Part shown: positions 32,409 to 41,039 of the stretch, piece after piece
Layout of the letters: the number at the start of each line of letters is the position of its first letter
Numbering within the stretch: position 1 is the first letter of the stretch
Assembly (NCBI GenBank): GCA_009929695.1
Contig: RZZW01000020.1
Span: 1-57,644 of the forward strand
DNA length: 57,644 nucleotides
DNA from: Clostridia bacterium
GTDB taxonomy: Bacteria; Bacillota; Clostridia; Oscillospirales; Ruminococcaceae
Reading direction: 5' to 3'
Position numbers and translations under genes: made by a program
The notes under the pieces: generated by a model
What the model saw: only the letters and a program-made list of their open reading frames with translations
What the model was told of the DNA's origin: nothing
Databases searched by the model: none

Positions 32409-34793
32409 ATGATTTCTAAATATTTAAAACTACTTGAATTTGATAAAATTTTGCAAATGGCGCAGCAGCACATCACCTGCCCCGAGGCCGCCGAGCTTTT
32501 ACTAAGCGAGGAAAAGGGCGCAAACGCTGACGAAGTGCGCTTTATGCTGCAAAAAACAAACACAATAACAACGCTGCTTCTAAAAAACGGACACCCGCGC
32601 TTGTCGGGCATTGCGGGCGTTGACAAGACTGTAAACCGCTCCGTAAAGGGCGGCGTGCTTTCGATGAAGGAGCTGCTTGACGTCGGCTATACCTTGCGCA
32701 ATTTTCAGGCGCTTGTCAACTGGTACGCCCTCACAGAGCACGACGAATACTGCGTCGACGACCTTTTTTACGCCTTGACAACACAGCCTGCATTAGAGAA
32801 AAATATTTTTGAAGCGATTATTTCCGAAAATGAAATGGCGGACAATGCGAGCGACACGCTGTATGATTTGCGCCGCAAAATCCGCGCCGCCGAAAACTCA
32901 ATCCGCGACAAGCTCGACTCCGTTGTCCGCTCGCAAAACGCGGGCAAGGTGCTTCAAGAAAGCGTCGTCTCCATGCGAAACGGACGCTATGTCGTGCCTG
33001 TGAAATCGGAGTACAGAGGCGAAGTGAGCGGTGTAATTCACGACGTTTCGTCAACGGGCGCTACGGTGTTTGTTGAGCCGACGGCTGTCGTTGAGGCAAA
33101 CGCCAAAATAATGCAGCTGAAAAGCCAAGAGCTCATTGAAATTGAGCGCATACTCGCGGCGTTTTCGGCACAGCTTGCGGGCATAGCAGAGCTGTTTGAG
33201 CTGTCGTGGAACGCCATGCTGCAAATCGACGTTTTGCTTGCAAAGGGTCAGCTTGCATGTGCGCAAAACGGCATGCTGCCAACAGTGCGAGCCGACCACT
33301 GCTTTAAGCTTATCCACGCGCGCCACCCGCTCATCGACAAGACGAAGGTAGTGCCAATAGATTTGTCGCTCGGCGGCGAGTACGACACGCTTGTCATCAC
33401 AGGCCCAAACACAGGCGGCAAAACGGTCACGCTCAAAACGGCGGGCTTGCTATGCGCAATGGCACAGCATGGCTTTTTAATCCCCGCGCACGAGACGAGC
33501 GAAATCTGCGTTTTCGACAAAATTCTCGTTGACATAGGCGATGAGCAGAGCATCGAGCAAAGCCTATCAACGTTTTCGGGACATATTAAAAATATAACAG
33601 AAATAATGAAGCAAATCGGCACAGGCTCGCTTGTGCTTATGGACGAGCTTGGCGCGGGCACAGACCCCGCCGAGGGCGCGGCTTTAGCTGTTTCTGTAAT
33701 AGAGACAATGCGTAGCGCAGGCGCAAAAATAATGGCGACAACGCATTACGCCGAGCTTAAAATGTTTGCGCTCGACACAAAGGGTGTGCAAAACGCAAGC
33801 TGCGAGTTCAACGTCGAAACATTGCAGCCGACATATAAAATAAACGTCGGCGTGCCGGGCAAATCAAACGCGTTTTTAATCAGCGAAAAGCTTGGGCTTG
33901 ACATTGCTGTAATAGACCGCGCAAGGCAGCACCTTTCGACAGAGGACAGACAGTTCGACAGCATACTTTCGCAGGTTGAGGACTTAAAAACCGAGCTTAA
34001 AGAGCGCCAAGAGGAGATAGGCCATCTGCAAAACGCCGCGCAATACGAGCTTGAAAAAGCCGAGAAAAAGCGCGCCGAGCTTGTGCGTCAGGGCGAAATT
34101 GAGCTTGAAGCCGCGCGAAATAAGGCGCAAGCGATGGTCAAGGACGTGCAAAACACCGCGTATAACCTCATGGACGAGATGAAAAAGCTTGAAAAGGACA
34201 GCGCCACCGCCGCAAATATGCGCGCGCAAAGAGCGAGAGAAATCGCGCGTAAGGACACCGAAAAGCTGTTTGCGCAGTCTGACATAGTCCACCAAAGCGA
34301 GCTGACTTTTGTGCCGCTCGAAAAGGTGACGGTGGGTCAGCAGGTTAGCATACCGTCGCTTTCGTTGCAGGGTGTTGTGCTTTCGCTGCCAGATAAAAAC
34401 AATATGGTCGATATCCGCGCGGGCGTTGTGAAAACAAAGGTGCCACTGACAGGCCTTTGCGCCGTTTCTGCACAGCCGCCAAAGCCGAAAAAGCACACTC
34501 CTGTCTCAACGGGCAGCCGCCAAAGTGTCGCGGGGCAAAGCGTGCGCAATGCAAGCATGGAGATAAACCTCATCGGCATGAACGTCGAGGAAGCTCTGCA
34601 CGAAGTGGATAAATTCATCGACAACGGCGTGATGAGCGGACAGTCGATGCTGTACCTAATCCACGGCAAAGGCGCAGGCATCTTGCGCAAAGCAATCCAC
34701 GAGCACCTAAAACACCACCGCAGCATAAAAAGCTACCGCCTGGGCACCTTCGGCGAGGGCGAGGCGGGGGTTACTGTTGTTGAAATAAAATAA
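32409..34793 (+). CDS. mutS2: MutS2 endonuclease/ribosome rescue ATPase
   Basis: 794 residues. The MutS core and ATPase carry GPNTGGKTVTLKT (Walker A, about 331) and LVLMDELGAGTDPAEGAA (Walker B). A long coiled coil follows (QVEDLKTELKERQEEIG and on), then the C-terminal Smr domain with HGKGAGILRKAI. The protein suppresses recombination and, in Bacillus, splits collided ribosomes. Length is normal. Confidence 0.96.
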   Translation: MISKYLKLLEFDKILQMAQQHITCPEAAELLLSEEKGANADEVRFMLQKTNTITTLLLKNGHPRLSGIAGVDKTVNRSVKGGVLSMKELLDVGYTLRNFQALVNWYALTEHDEYCVDDLFYALTTQPALEKNIFEAIISENEMADNASDTLYDLRRKIRAAENSIRDKLDSVVRSQNAGKVLQESVVSMRNGRYVVPVKSEYRGEVSGVIHDVSSTGATVFVEPTAVVEANAKIMQLKSQELIEIERILAAFSAQLAGIAELFELSWNAMLQIDVLLAKGQLACAQNGMLPTVRADHCFKLIHARHPLIDKTKVVPIDLSLGGEYDTLVITGPNTGGKTVTLKTAGLLCAMAQHGFLIPAHETSEICVFDKILVDIGDEQSIEQSLSTFSGHIKNITEIMKQIGTGSLVLMDELGAGTDPAEGAALAVSVIETMRSAGAKIMATTHYAELKMFALDTKGVQNASCEFNVETLQPTYKINVGVPGKSNAFLISEKLGLDIAVIDRARQHLSTEDRQFDSILSQVEDLKTELKERQEEIGHLQNAAQYELEKAEKKRAELVRQGEIELEAARNKAQAMVKDVQNTAYNLMDEMKKLEKDSATAANMRAQRAREIARKDTEKLFAQSDIVHQSELTFVPLEKVTVGQQVSIPSLSLQGVVLSLPDKNNMVDIRAGVVKTKVPLTGLCAVSAQPPKPKKHTPVSTGSRQSVAGQSVRNASMEINLIGMNVEEALHEVDKFIDNGVMSGQSMLYLIHGKGAGILRKAIHEHLKHHRSIKSYRLGTFGEGEAGVTVVEIK

Positions 34794-34815
34794 AAAAGAA
34801 TAAATATTTAGTTTT

Positions 34816-34918
34816 CACCTCATCAGTCGCCTGCGGGCGACAGCTTCCCCTCAAGGGGAAGCCAAAAGCCTTCTCCCTCGGGAGAAGGTGGCGCGACGAA
34901 GGAGCGACGGATGAGGTG
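34816..34918. repeat. 102-bp inverted repeat, family B, copy 1
   Basis: Begins CACCTCATCAGTCGCC and ends GGATGAGGTG, with inner hairpins (GTCGCCTGCGGGCGAC; GCTTCCCC...GGGGAAGC; CTTCTCCC...GGGAGAAG). GTTTTCACC flanks it on both sides (34811-34819 and 34920-34928), a possible insertion footprint. It fills most of the gap 34794-34996, where I see no gene. Confidence 0.88.
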
Positions 34919-34996
34919 AGTTTTCACCAATCCATAACAAGCATATGTTAAATGAAAAAGCATGAATTACGGCGCAGCCGAAATTCATGCTTTTTG

Positions 34997-35215
34997 TTAT
35001 ATCCTATTTATATTATCAGTTCTGCCAAGTATATAGTCAGTTGAAGTGTCGTAATAATCCGCGAGTGCGATTAAAATGCTTGTGGGGATATCTCGCTGCC
35101 CAAGCTCGTAATTGCTGTACACCTGTTGAGAGCAGTGTAAAACAGTGCCCATTTGTTGCTGTGATAAATCGGCGTCCTCGCGCAAATCTCTTATTCGTTT
35201 ATACAATCCTCTCAC
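34997..35215 (-). CDS. XRE-family helix-turn-helix regulator
   Basis: 72 residues with TTGAGGTGAGAGG before the start. The whole protein is one HTH domain: IRDLREDADLSQQQMGTVLHCSQQVYSNYELGQRDIPTSILI in parts, then LADYYDTSTDYILGRTD. It is divergent from spoIIGA, with a palindrome in between, so it may repress itself and the spoIIG operon. Confidence 0.92.
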   Translation of the reverse strand: MRGLYKRIRDLREDADLSQQQMGTVLHCSQQVYSNYELGQRDIPTSILIALADYYDTSTDYILGRTDNINRI

Positions 35216-35264
35216 CTCAATGCAGTTATATGAGGAAAGTATATGCCGATGAGATTTTGTTTAT

Positions 35265-35292
35265 TGAATTATACCGCAATTTGCAGTATAAT
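35265..35292 (+). promoter_or_regulatory. promoter upstream of spoIIGA with overlapping palindrome
   Basis: TTGAAT (35265-35270), 16 bases, TATAAT (35287-35292) on the + strand. A 25-bp palindrome covers 35268-35292: ATTATACCGCAA, T, TTGCAGTATAAT, with one mismatch between arms. It spans most of the promoter, the arrangement of a repressor site. Confidence 0.65.
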
Positions 35293-35391
35293 AATGCTGT
35301 CGTGTGAGACTGGGCAATATTTAATGAACTGTACAATACGACATTTTTTGTGTTTGGAAAATGTTATCCTTTGCTTTGTGAGGTGAGCTTT

Positions 35392-36192
35392 ATGGGTGTG
35401 GTTTATGTTGATGTACTTGTTATAATCAACGCGCTTATAGGGTGGTTTGTGCTGCGTGCGGCGGCGGCGCTGGCTTCGCTTGAAATGAAGCCGATACGCC
35501 TTTGCATAGGTGCGCTTGCCGCCGGTTTTTCATCCTTGCTCATCCTTTTTAATCTCTCGCCGCCGCTTGCTTTGCTTTTAAAGGTGCTGTGCCTTGCCGC
35601 GATAATATTTATCTCGTTTCAGATAAGCAATCCGCGTGTGTTTTTTAAGGCGCTTTTATGGTACATATTACTCAATATGCTGCTCGGCGGCATAGCTTCG
35701 TTTGCGGCGCAGTCGGGCAAGGTTATATACGACAATTACTCGGTTTATATCTATGTTCCGCCGCTGCTTTTAGTCTTTTGCACGCTTTTAATGTACGTGA
35801 TAATTCAGCTTGCAGTGTGGATTTTCGGCCGTCCGCAGCCCGATAAAACAGTGATAATAGCGCTCAAAGCCGCCGACTTTGAAATGAGCGGAAACGCGCT
35901 TTTAGACACAGGCTTTGCCGTCAGCGACCCGCTCACAGGCAACGCCGTCATGCTTTTGTGTGCGCCGTTTCCTGTTTATATCGACGCATATTTCAAAAGC
36001 GGAGAAATATCAAGCGGCGTGCGGCTTTTGCCGATAAGCACTGCGTCCGGCAGCACGCTTTTGCCCGCCGTTACAGCGTCCGCAAGCATAGATAAACGCA
36101 AATGCAGGGACATCACAGCCGCATTTACAAAGGAAGTCTTTGCGGGAGATTTTAAAGCAATATTAAACGCCGACACAAGCGTTTATTTTTAG
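35392..36192 (+). CDS. spoIIGA: sigma-E processing peptidase SpoIIGA
   Basis: 266 residues from the ATG at 35392, after GAGGTGAGC; the upstream ATG at 35350 lacks a site. Five hydrophobic segments fill the first 150 residues. The protease domain has the aspartic motif NALLDTGFAVSDPLTG (about 183) and then LLPISTASGSTLLPAV. It is a membrane aspartic protease that activates pro-sigma-E upon a signal from the forespore. The substrate gene sigE follows 12 bases later. Confidence 0.88.
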   Translation: MGVVYVDVLVIINALIGWFVLRAAAALASLEMKPIRLCIGALAAGFSSLLILFNLSPPLALLLKVLCLAAIIFISFQISNPRVFFKALLWYILLNMLLGGIASFAAQSGKVIYDNYSVYIYVPPLLLVFCTLLMYVIIQLAVWIFGRPQPDKTVIIALKAADFEMSGNALLDTGFAVSDPLTGNAVMLLCAPFPVYIDAYFKSGEISSGVRLLPISTASGSTLLPAVTASASIDKRKCRDITAAFTKEVFAGDFKAILNADTSVYF

Positions 36193-36204
36193 GAGGATAA
36201 CACC

Positions 36205-36903
36205 ATGTTTAAAAAATTGCTCGCAGCGATAAGGGGCTTTTTTCTGCAAAAAAATTCCATCCACTACGTAAACGGATCGGAAACGCTGCCTGCTCCGCTG
36301 ACAAAAGAAGAAGAAGCCGTGGTGTTTAAAGGGCTGTCGGAGGGCAAGCAAAGCTGTCGCGACGCGCTTGTTGTGCATAATCTGCGGCTCGTCGTGTACA
36401 TAGCCAAAAAATTCGAGACAAAATCAGCGTCGATTGAAGATTTAGTCTCGATAGGCACGATTGGCCTCATGAAAGCCGTCAACACATTTGCACCCGAAAA
36501 AAACATCAAGCTTGCCACCTACGCAAGCCGCTGCATTGAAAACGAAATACTTATGTACCTTCGCAAAAACAGCAGCAAGCACCAAGAGAGCAGTATTAAC
36601 GACCCGCTTAACACAGACTGCGACGGCAACGAATTATTGCTTTCAGACGTGCTCGGCAGCGACCAAAACCTCGTCGGAATTGAACTTGAACAAAACGACG
36701 AGCGCAGTATGCTGCTTGCCGCTGTCGATAAGCTTTCAAAACGCGAAAAGCGCATAATGCAGCTTCGTTTTGGGCTTGCGGGCAATCAAGAGCACACGCA
36801 AAAGGAGGTTGCGGACACAATCGGAATTTCACAAAGCTACATTTCGCGCCTTGAAAAGCGAATTATCAAGCGGCTGAAAAACGAGCTTGAGCACAGCATG
36901 TAA
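36205..36903 (+). CDS. sigE: sporulation sigma factor SigE (pro-form)
   Basis: 232 residues with AGGAGGATAACACC before the ATG. The N-terminal membrane-binding pro-sequence ([15 protein letters not shown]...) runs up to [13 protein letters not shown], which matches the cleavage region YIGGSEALPPPL of Bacillus pro-sigma-E. Sigma-70 region 2 ([29 protein letters not shown]) and region 4 ([23 protein letters not shown]) follow. It drives mother-cell genes. Confidence 0.95.
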   Translation: MFKKLLAAIRGFFLQKNSIHYVNGSETLPAPLTKEEEAVVFKGLSEGKQSCRDALVVHNLRLVVYIAKKFETKSASIEDLVSIGTIGLMKAVNTFAPEKNIKLATYASRCIENEILMYLRKNSSKHQESSINDPLNTDCDGNELLLSDVLGSDQNLVGIELEQNDERSMLLAAVDKLSKREKRIMQLRFGLAGNQEHTQKEVADTIGISQSYISRLEKRIIKRLKNELEHSM

Positions 36904-36943
36904 AAGTCAAAAATTACCGCTTCGCATACTGAATTTAAAACAC

Positions 36944-36994
36944 AAAACGCACTCATACTTAAAGCATACAGCTTTAAGAAAGCGGGTGCGTTTT
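36944..36994 (+). promoter_or_regulatory. hairpin between sigE and sigG covering the sigG start region
   Basis: Outer stem AAAACGCACTC (36944-36954) with GGGTGCGTTTT (36984-36994, one G-T pair); inner stem CTTAAAGC with GCTTTAAG and loop ATACA. The T-run and the TTG start of sigG (36994-36996) abut or lie in the 3' arm, and the only ribosome-site-like bases (GGGTG) are paired. It can act as terminator of the spoIIG transcript and as a block to translation of read-through sigG mRNA. Confidence 0.75.
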
Positions 36995-37764
36995 TGTATT
37001 ATCCAAAGGTAGAAATATGCGGCGTGGACACTTCACGCTTGCTGGTGATTGCCGAAAAAGAGAAAATCGAGCTCATAAACAAGGCGCAAGCGGGCGACAG
37101 CGAGGCGCGGCAGAAAATGATATGCGGCAATCTGCGGCTTGTTTTAAGAGTCGTGCAAAAATTTTCGCAAAGGGGTGAAAATCCGGACGATTTATTTCAG
37201 GTGGGTTGCATCGGGCTGATGAAAGCCATCGACAATTTCGACACAGGGCTCGGGCTTCGGTTTTCAACATACGTTCAGCCGATGATAGTGGGGGAGATAC
37301 GCCGATTTTTGCGTGACAACAACTTTGTGCGCGTCAGCCGCTCTGTGCGCGACGTGGCGTATAAGGCGATGCAAGCGCGCGAAAATCTGCAAAAGCAGCT
37401 AGGGCGCGACCCGACAGTCGACGAGATAGCAAAAGCCGTCGAGCTGCCGATTGCCACAGTGACGCTTGCGCTTGAATCCGCAATAGAGCCGGTGTTTTTA
37501 TCAGACCCCGTCTACAGCGACGGCGGCGACCCGGTGCTCGTCATGGATCAAATAGGCGAGGACGACGGCGAGGAAAACTGGATATCGGACATTCAGTTCA
37601 GAGACACAGTTAAGTCACTTAGCGACAGAGAAAAAAAGATAATGTCGCTTCGCTATTTTGCCGGCAAAACTCAAGTTGAAGTAGCCGACGAAATAGGCAT
37701 CAGCCAAGCCCAAGTGAGCCGACTTGAAAAAAATGCGATTAAGAGAATTAAGCAGGAAATATAA
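36994..37764 (+). CDS. sigG: sporulation sigma factor SigG
   Basis: 256 residues. KVEICGVDTSRL near the start is the hallmark of SigG and the segment contacted by its anti-sigma factors. Regions 2 (NLRLVLRVVQKF, DLFQVGCIGLMKAIDNFD), 3 (GRDPTVDEIAKAVELP) and 4 (TQVEVADEIGISQAQVSRLEK) are complete. It directs late forespore transcription. The TTG start at 36994 is supported by the family N-terminus but lacks a clear accessible ribosome site. Confidence 0.95.
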   Translation: MYYPKVEICGVDTSRLLVIAEKEKIELINKAQAGDSEARQKMICGNLRLVLRVVQKFSQRGENPDDLFQVGCIGLMKAIDNFDTGLGLRFSTYVQPMIVGEIRRFLRDNNFVRVSRSVRDVAYKAMQARENLQKQLGRDPTVDEIAKAVELPIATVTLALESAIEPVFLSDPVYSDGGDPVLVMDQIGEDDGEENWISDIQFRDTVKSLSDREKKIMSLRYFAGKTQVEVADEIGISQAQVSRLEKNAIKRIKQEI

Positions 37765-37765
37765 T

Positions 37766-37802
37766 AAAAACAGCGGGACGATTTTTGTCCCGCTGTTTTT
37801 TT
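37766..37802 (+). terminator. sigG terminator
   Basis: AAAAACAGCGGGAC pairs with GTCCCGCTGTTTTT (14 bp) and ends in a T-run, directly after the sigG stop. Confidence 0.92.
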
Positions 37803-37904
37803 ACCTCATCAGTCGCCTGCGGGCGACAGCTTCTCCTAAAGGGGAAGCCTTTAAAGCCTTCTCCTTTAGGAGAAGGTGTCACGCCGCAGCGTGACGGATG
37901 AGGT
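37803..37904. repeat. 102-bp inverted repeat, family B, copy 2
   Basis: ACCTCATCAGTCGCCTGCGG at the left, GTGACGGATGAGGT at the right, inner arms as in the copy at 34816. It reaches the stop codon of the HAD gene and touches the sigG terminator. Confidence 0.88.
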
Positions 37905-38539
37905 TATTTTTGCACATTCGCCGTCTTTTTTGCCAAATTTATACCTGAAACTGCGAGAGACTGCGCAAGCTGCTTTGAGGTTTTGAAATGTACCGCATTC
38001 ATACCGAGGGCTGATGCCGCCGCGACGTTATCGGTGTTGTCGTCGGTGAAGATGCACTCGGCGGGGTCTAGCTTGTAATATTTTAAAAGCACGCCGAACG
38101 CGCGGGGGTCGGGCTTATTGAGCTTGATTTGACACGACGCTATGCCGCCGTCAAAAAGCTTGAAAAAGCTGCGCGCAGACAGCATCTTCAAAACGTCGCG
38201 CGGTATATTTGAGAGGTAAAAAATGCGGTAGCCGTTCTTTTTCAGCCTTCGCATTAGGTGCACGGTGTCGTCCTTTGTGTGCAGCATGTCCATCCAGTCG
38301 TTTAAGATTACATCGACCTCATATTTCCTGCCTATCGCCGCCGCTTTTTCGCGCATTATTTTTTCGCTTTCCTCGCGCGTGATAAGCCCTGCGTCAAGCT
38401 GCTTCCATTCTTCGCTGCCAAAGGTTATGTCAAAAAGCGTGTTTTCAAGCTTTTCATTCATGAAGTGGTCTACAAGAAATACCTTCGGCGCATAATCTAC
38501 AACAACGCCGCCGAGGTCAAATATTATATTTTTAAACAA
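37904..38539 (-). CDS. HAD-superfamily phosphatase (YihX-like)
   Basis: 211 residues. Motif I is IIFDLGGVVVD, with Leu-Gly in place of the usual second Asp, as in the YihX/epoxide-hydrolase-like branch. Motif II YLSNIP, motif III Lys in KLNKPDPRAF and motif IV IFTDDNTDNV are present. Members remove phosphate from sugar phosphates or act as haloacid dehalogenase-like hydrolases; the substrate cannot be named. The last codon touches a family B repeat. Confidence 0.88.
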   Translation of the reverse strand: MFKNIIFDLGGVVVDYAPKVFLVDHFMNEKLENTLFDITFGSEEWKQLDAGLITREESEKIMREKAAAIGRKYEVDVILNDWMDMLHTKDDTVHLMRRLKKNGYRIFYLSNIPRDVLKMLSARSFFKLFDGGIASCQIKLNKPDPRAFGVLLKYYKLDPAECIFTDDNTDNVAAASALGMNAVHFKTSKQLAQSLAVSGINLAKKTANVQK

Positions 38540-38630
38540 GCTATCGCCCTCCGAAAATTATAAATATATATTTAGTATATCATAATTAAGCGAGAATAAA
38601 AAGCATATATTTTATGGGAGTGATGCAAAA

Positions 38631-38903
38631 ATGACACTTTACGAGCTTTGCCGCCGCGACGTTATCAACGTTGCAACAGGCGTAAACATGGGCAAAACGG
38701 ACGATATCGCCTTTGATGAGGCTACCGCACAAATTTCACATATCATAATTTACGGCCGCCTGCGGCTTTTTGGGCTGCTTGGCAGAGAGGAGAATTTGAG
38801 CATTCCGTGGACGGATATCCGCAAAATAGGCGACGATGTCATCCTCGTACATACAGACGTTGAGCCAAAGCAAAAGGTGAAAAAGGGATTTTTTTCTGTG
38901 TAG
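38631..38903 (+). CDS. ymxH: YlmC/YmxH-family sporulation protein (PRC-barrel)
   Basis: 90 residues with GGGAGTGATGCAAAA before the ATG. LCRRDVINVATGVNMGKTDDIAFDEAT and SIPWTDIRKIGDDVILV are the PRC-barrel core of the YlmC/YmxH family, which is kept in spore formers and often sigma-G- or sigma-E-linked. It stands alone, between the divergent HAD gene and the LTA-synthase-like gene. Confidence 0.85.
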   Translation: MTLYELCRRDVINVATGVNMGKTDDIAFDEATAQISHIIIYGRLRLFGLLGREENLSIPWTDIRKIGDDVILVHTDVEPKQKVKKGFFSV

Positions 38904-38908
38904 CAAGG

Positions 38909-38936
38909 TTGACATTAAAGCTCACGGCGTTATAAT
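38909..38936 (+). promoter_or_regulatory. promoter of the LTA-synthase-like gene
   Basis: TTGACA (38909-38914), 16 bases, TATAAT (38931-38936): both hexamers are perfect, 36 bases before the start. Confidence 0.85.
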
Positions 38937-38971
38937 TATGTGTAATCATTTTTTGCAAAAGGAAGTCTAAA

Positions 38972-40885
38972 TTGAAAAACAAAATCGCTTGCGTTATGAA
39001 ACGCAGACCTATTTTATGGATAATAAACCTGCTTTTTTCGCTGCTTGTTCTAACCGTCACACTTGTGACGCTTGAGTGGATACACCGCATTTCACGCGAG
39101 GAAAACTTTTTCACCACGTATTTTGAGAAGTATTATTCATCGTACATACTTGCGTGGCTGCTTTTGCTGTTTGCCTACCTATTTATATTAGGCGTCACAG
39201 GCCGCCACGCTGCCGCGACGGGCTTTGTCGGCATCATCGGCAATCTTTTCGGCATCATATGCTACTACAAGCTCGTCATGCGCAGCGAGCCGTTTCTGCC
39301 GTGGGATTTAAGCCAAATCGGAGATTTAGGCGGCATCGCGAGCAATGTAAAATTCACAATTCCGCCGACTATAATTTACAGCGCGCTTATATTTCTCGCG
39401 CTTTTCGTCGTGAGCTTTTTCGTGCGTCTGCCGTATAAGCCGCAGCACAAGCTTGTGATAAGGCTTGTCATGTCAGCAGCGTCGCTCATAGGCGCATGCG
39501 TGATATTATTCGGCATTTATCTTGTGCCGTCGAATTGCGAGTGGTTTCACATTTACGCTGATTCTTGGATGCAGGACAGATACTACCGCAAATACGGCGT
39601 GATAACCGGCTTCATGACAAACTTGACACTGCTCGATATAATAGAGCCGGAAAATTATTCAGCCGAAGCCGTTGAGAAGATTGTTGAAGACACAGAAAAA
39701 GCTAAAAAAAGGCAAAAGCCGCTCTACGACACCTCCTATGCCGCAAATGCGGACAACGAGGAAGTCGTCACGCCCAACATTATATATGTGATGAACGAGT
39801 CGTTTTGGGACGTGAGCCGCCTTGACGGAATAACCTATGACCGCGAGCTCACGCCAAACCTCACAAAGCTAAAAGAAGAGGGCGCGTATGGCCTGTCGTA
39901 TTCCCCAAGCTTTGGCGGAGGCACGTGCGACGTTGAGTTCGAGGCGCTGACAGGCTTTTCTGTAGAATATCTTCCATCAGGCTCAAAGCCGTATCAGCAG
40001 TATGTCACAAAAAACACATTCTCGCTGCCGCGCTGGCTGCTCTCACAAGGGTACAGCACAACGGCGATACACGGCTACTACGAGCGCTTTTGGAGCAGAA
40101 ACAAGGCGTATCCAAACCTCGGTATAAACGATTTTATCTCGCTTGAGGACATAGTAAACCCAGATTTAAAGCGCGGCTTTGTGTCTGACCACGAGATGAC
40201 GCAGCAGATAATAAGCGAGTATGAAAAGCAAAAGAACGACGGCCCTGTGTTCATTCACGCCGTCACAATGCAAAACCACACGACCTACGGCGAGGGGCGC
40301 TACAGCGAGGACGATTTCGTAAATATAGTAGATAACACAGTCGGCTTATCAAGCGAAACCCTGACGCAGCTTAGAGATTTCGCAACAGGCGTATATGAAG
40401 CCGACGCGGCGCTCGGCGAGCTTGTCGATTATCTTCGCACAGTTGAAGAGCCGACGATCCTCGTGTTTTGGGGCGACCATTTTAACCCGCTCGGCAAGGG
40501 ATATGAGCTTTTTGAAAACACAGGCTGGATAGCCGAGGGAGACACAACAAGCCCCAATCTGCGCGGAACGGACTTGCTCATTTGGAGCAATTTCGATTCG
40601 AGCAAGGTCGAGCTTGGCACAATTGGCGCATATGAGATAACGCCCGTTATGATGGACTTATACGGCATCGAAAAGCCGCTGTATTTTGACTTTTTGACGC
40701 AGGAGATGTCCGTCATGCGCTCGCGCTCGCACGGCGTTACAGTTAATGTTGACGGAACGTATTCAGACGATATGACAGATGAGCAGAAAACATGGTTTGA
40801 CAACCAGTGGATATGGCAGTACGATATGATGTTTGGCGGCGACACGCTCGGGGCAAACACCATCGGCAGCGAAACACTTGAATAA
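38972..40885 (+). CDS. LTA-synthase-family membrane sulfatase-like transferase
   Basis: 637 residues from a TTG after AAAGGAAGTC. Five hydrophobic spans fill about the first 200 residues. The outside alkaline-phosphatase/sulfatase-type domain starts at about 270: NIIYVMNESFWDVSRL (metal Glu), FGGGTCDVEFEALTGF (Thr nucleophile in GGGTC), AIHGYYERFWSRN, HAVTMQNHTTY, and VFWGDHFNPLG. Family enzymes move glycerol-phosphate from phosphatidylglycerol to lipoteichoic or related polymers. The MNESFWD form is common in clostridial homologues. The gene is single. Confidence 0.88.
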   Translation: MKNKIACVMKRRPILWIINLLFSLLVLTVTLVTLEWIHRISREENFFTTYFEKYYSSYILAWLLLLFAYLFILGVTGRHAAATGFVGIIGNLFGIICYYKLVMRSEPFLPWDLSQIGDLGGIASNVKFTIPPTIIYSALIFLALFVVSFFVRLPYKPQHKLVIRLVMSAASLIGACVILFGIYLVPSNCEWFHIYADSWMQDRYYRKYGVITGFMTNLTLLDIIEPENYSAEAVEKIVEDTEKAKKRQKPLYDTSYAANADNEEVVTPNIIYVMNESFWDVSRLDGITYDRELTPNLTKLKEEGAYGLSYSPSFGGGTCDVEFEALTGFSVEYLPSGSKPYQQYVTKNTFSLPRWLLSQGYSTTAIHGYYERFWSRNKAYPNLGINDFISLEDIVNPDLKRGFVSDHEMTQQIISEYEKQKNDGPVFIHAVTMQNHTTYGEGRYSEDDFVNIVDNTVGLSSETLTQLRDFATGVYEADAALGELVDYLRTVEEPTILVFWGDHFNPLGKGYELFENTGWIAEGDTTSPNLRGTDLLIWSNFDSSKVELGTIGAYEITPVMMDLYGIEKPLYFDFLTQEMSVMRSRSHGVTVNVDGTYSDDMTDEQKTWFDNQWIWQYDMMFGGDTLGANTIGSETLE

Positions 40886-40917
40886 CAAATAATTTTCACA
40901 AAAACACTTGCAAACAC

Positions 40918-40946
40918 AAACCGCATATGCTATACTATTACAGCAA
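40918..40946 (+). promoter_or_regulatory. rpsB-tsf promoter
   Basis: TTGCAA (40918-40923), 17 bases, TATACT (40941-40946), about 94 bases before the rpsB ATG. Confidence 0.8.
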
Positions 40947-40993
40947 TACGCACGCATTGCTTTGGCTTACTGTGCCCGAAAGGGAGGTCTGTC

Positions 40994-41038
40994 ATGTATG
41001 TAATGCGGAGGAAAAAACAATTTTTAGGAGGACTTTAA
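40994..41038 (+). CDS. candidate 14-residue leader ORF before rpsB
   Basis: GGGAGGTCTGTC precedes an ATG that opens 14 codons ([14 protein letters not shown]) and stops one base before the rpsB ATG. The rpsB ribosome site (TTTTTAGGAGGAC) lies inside this frame. If translated, it would couple or compete with rpsB initiation. This is a reading of signals only; no family supports it. Confidence 0.35.
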   Translation: MYVMRRKKQFLGGL

Positions 41039-41039
41039 A

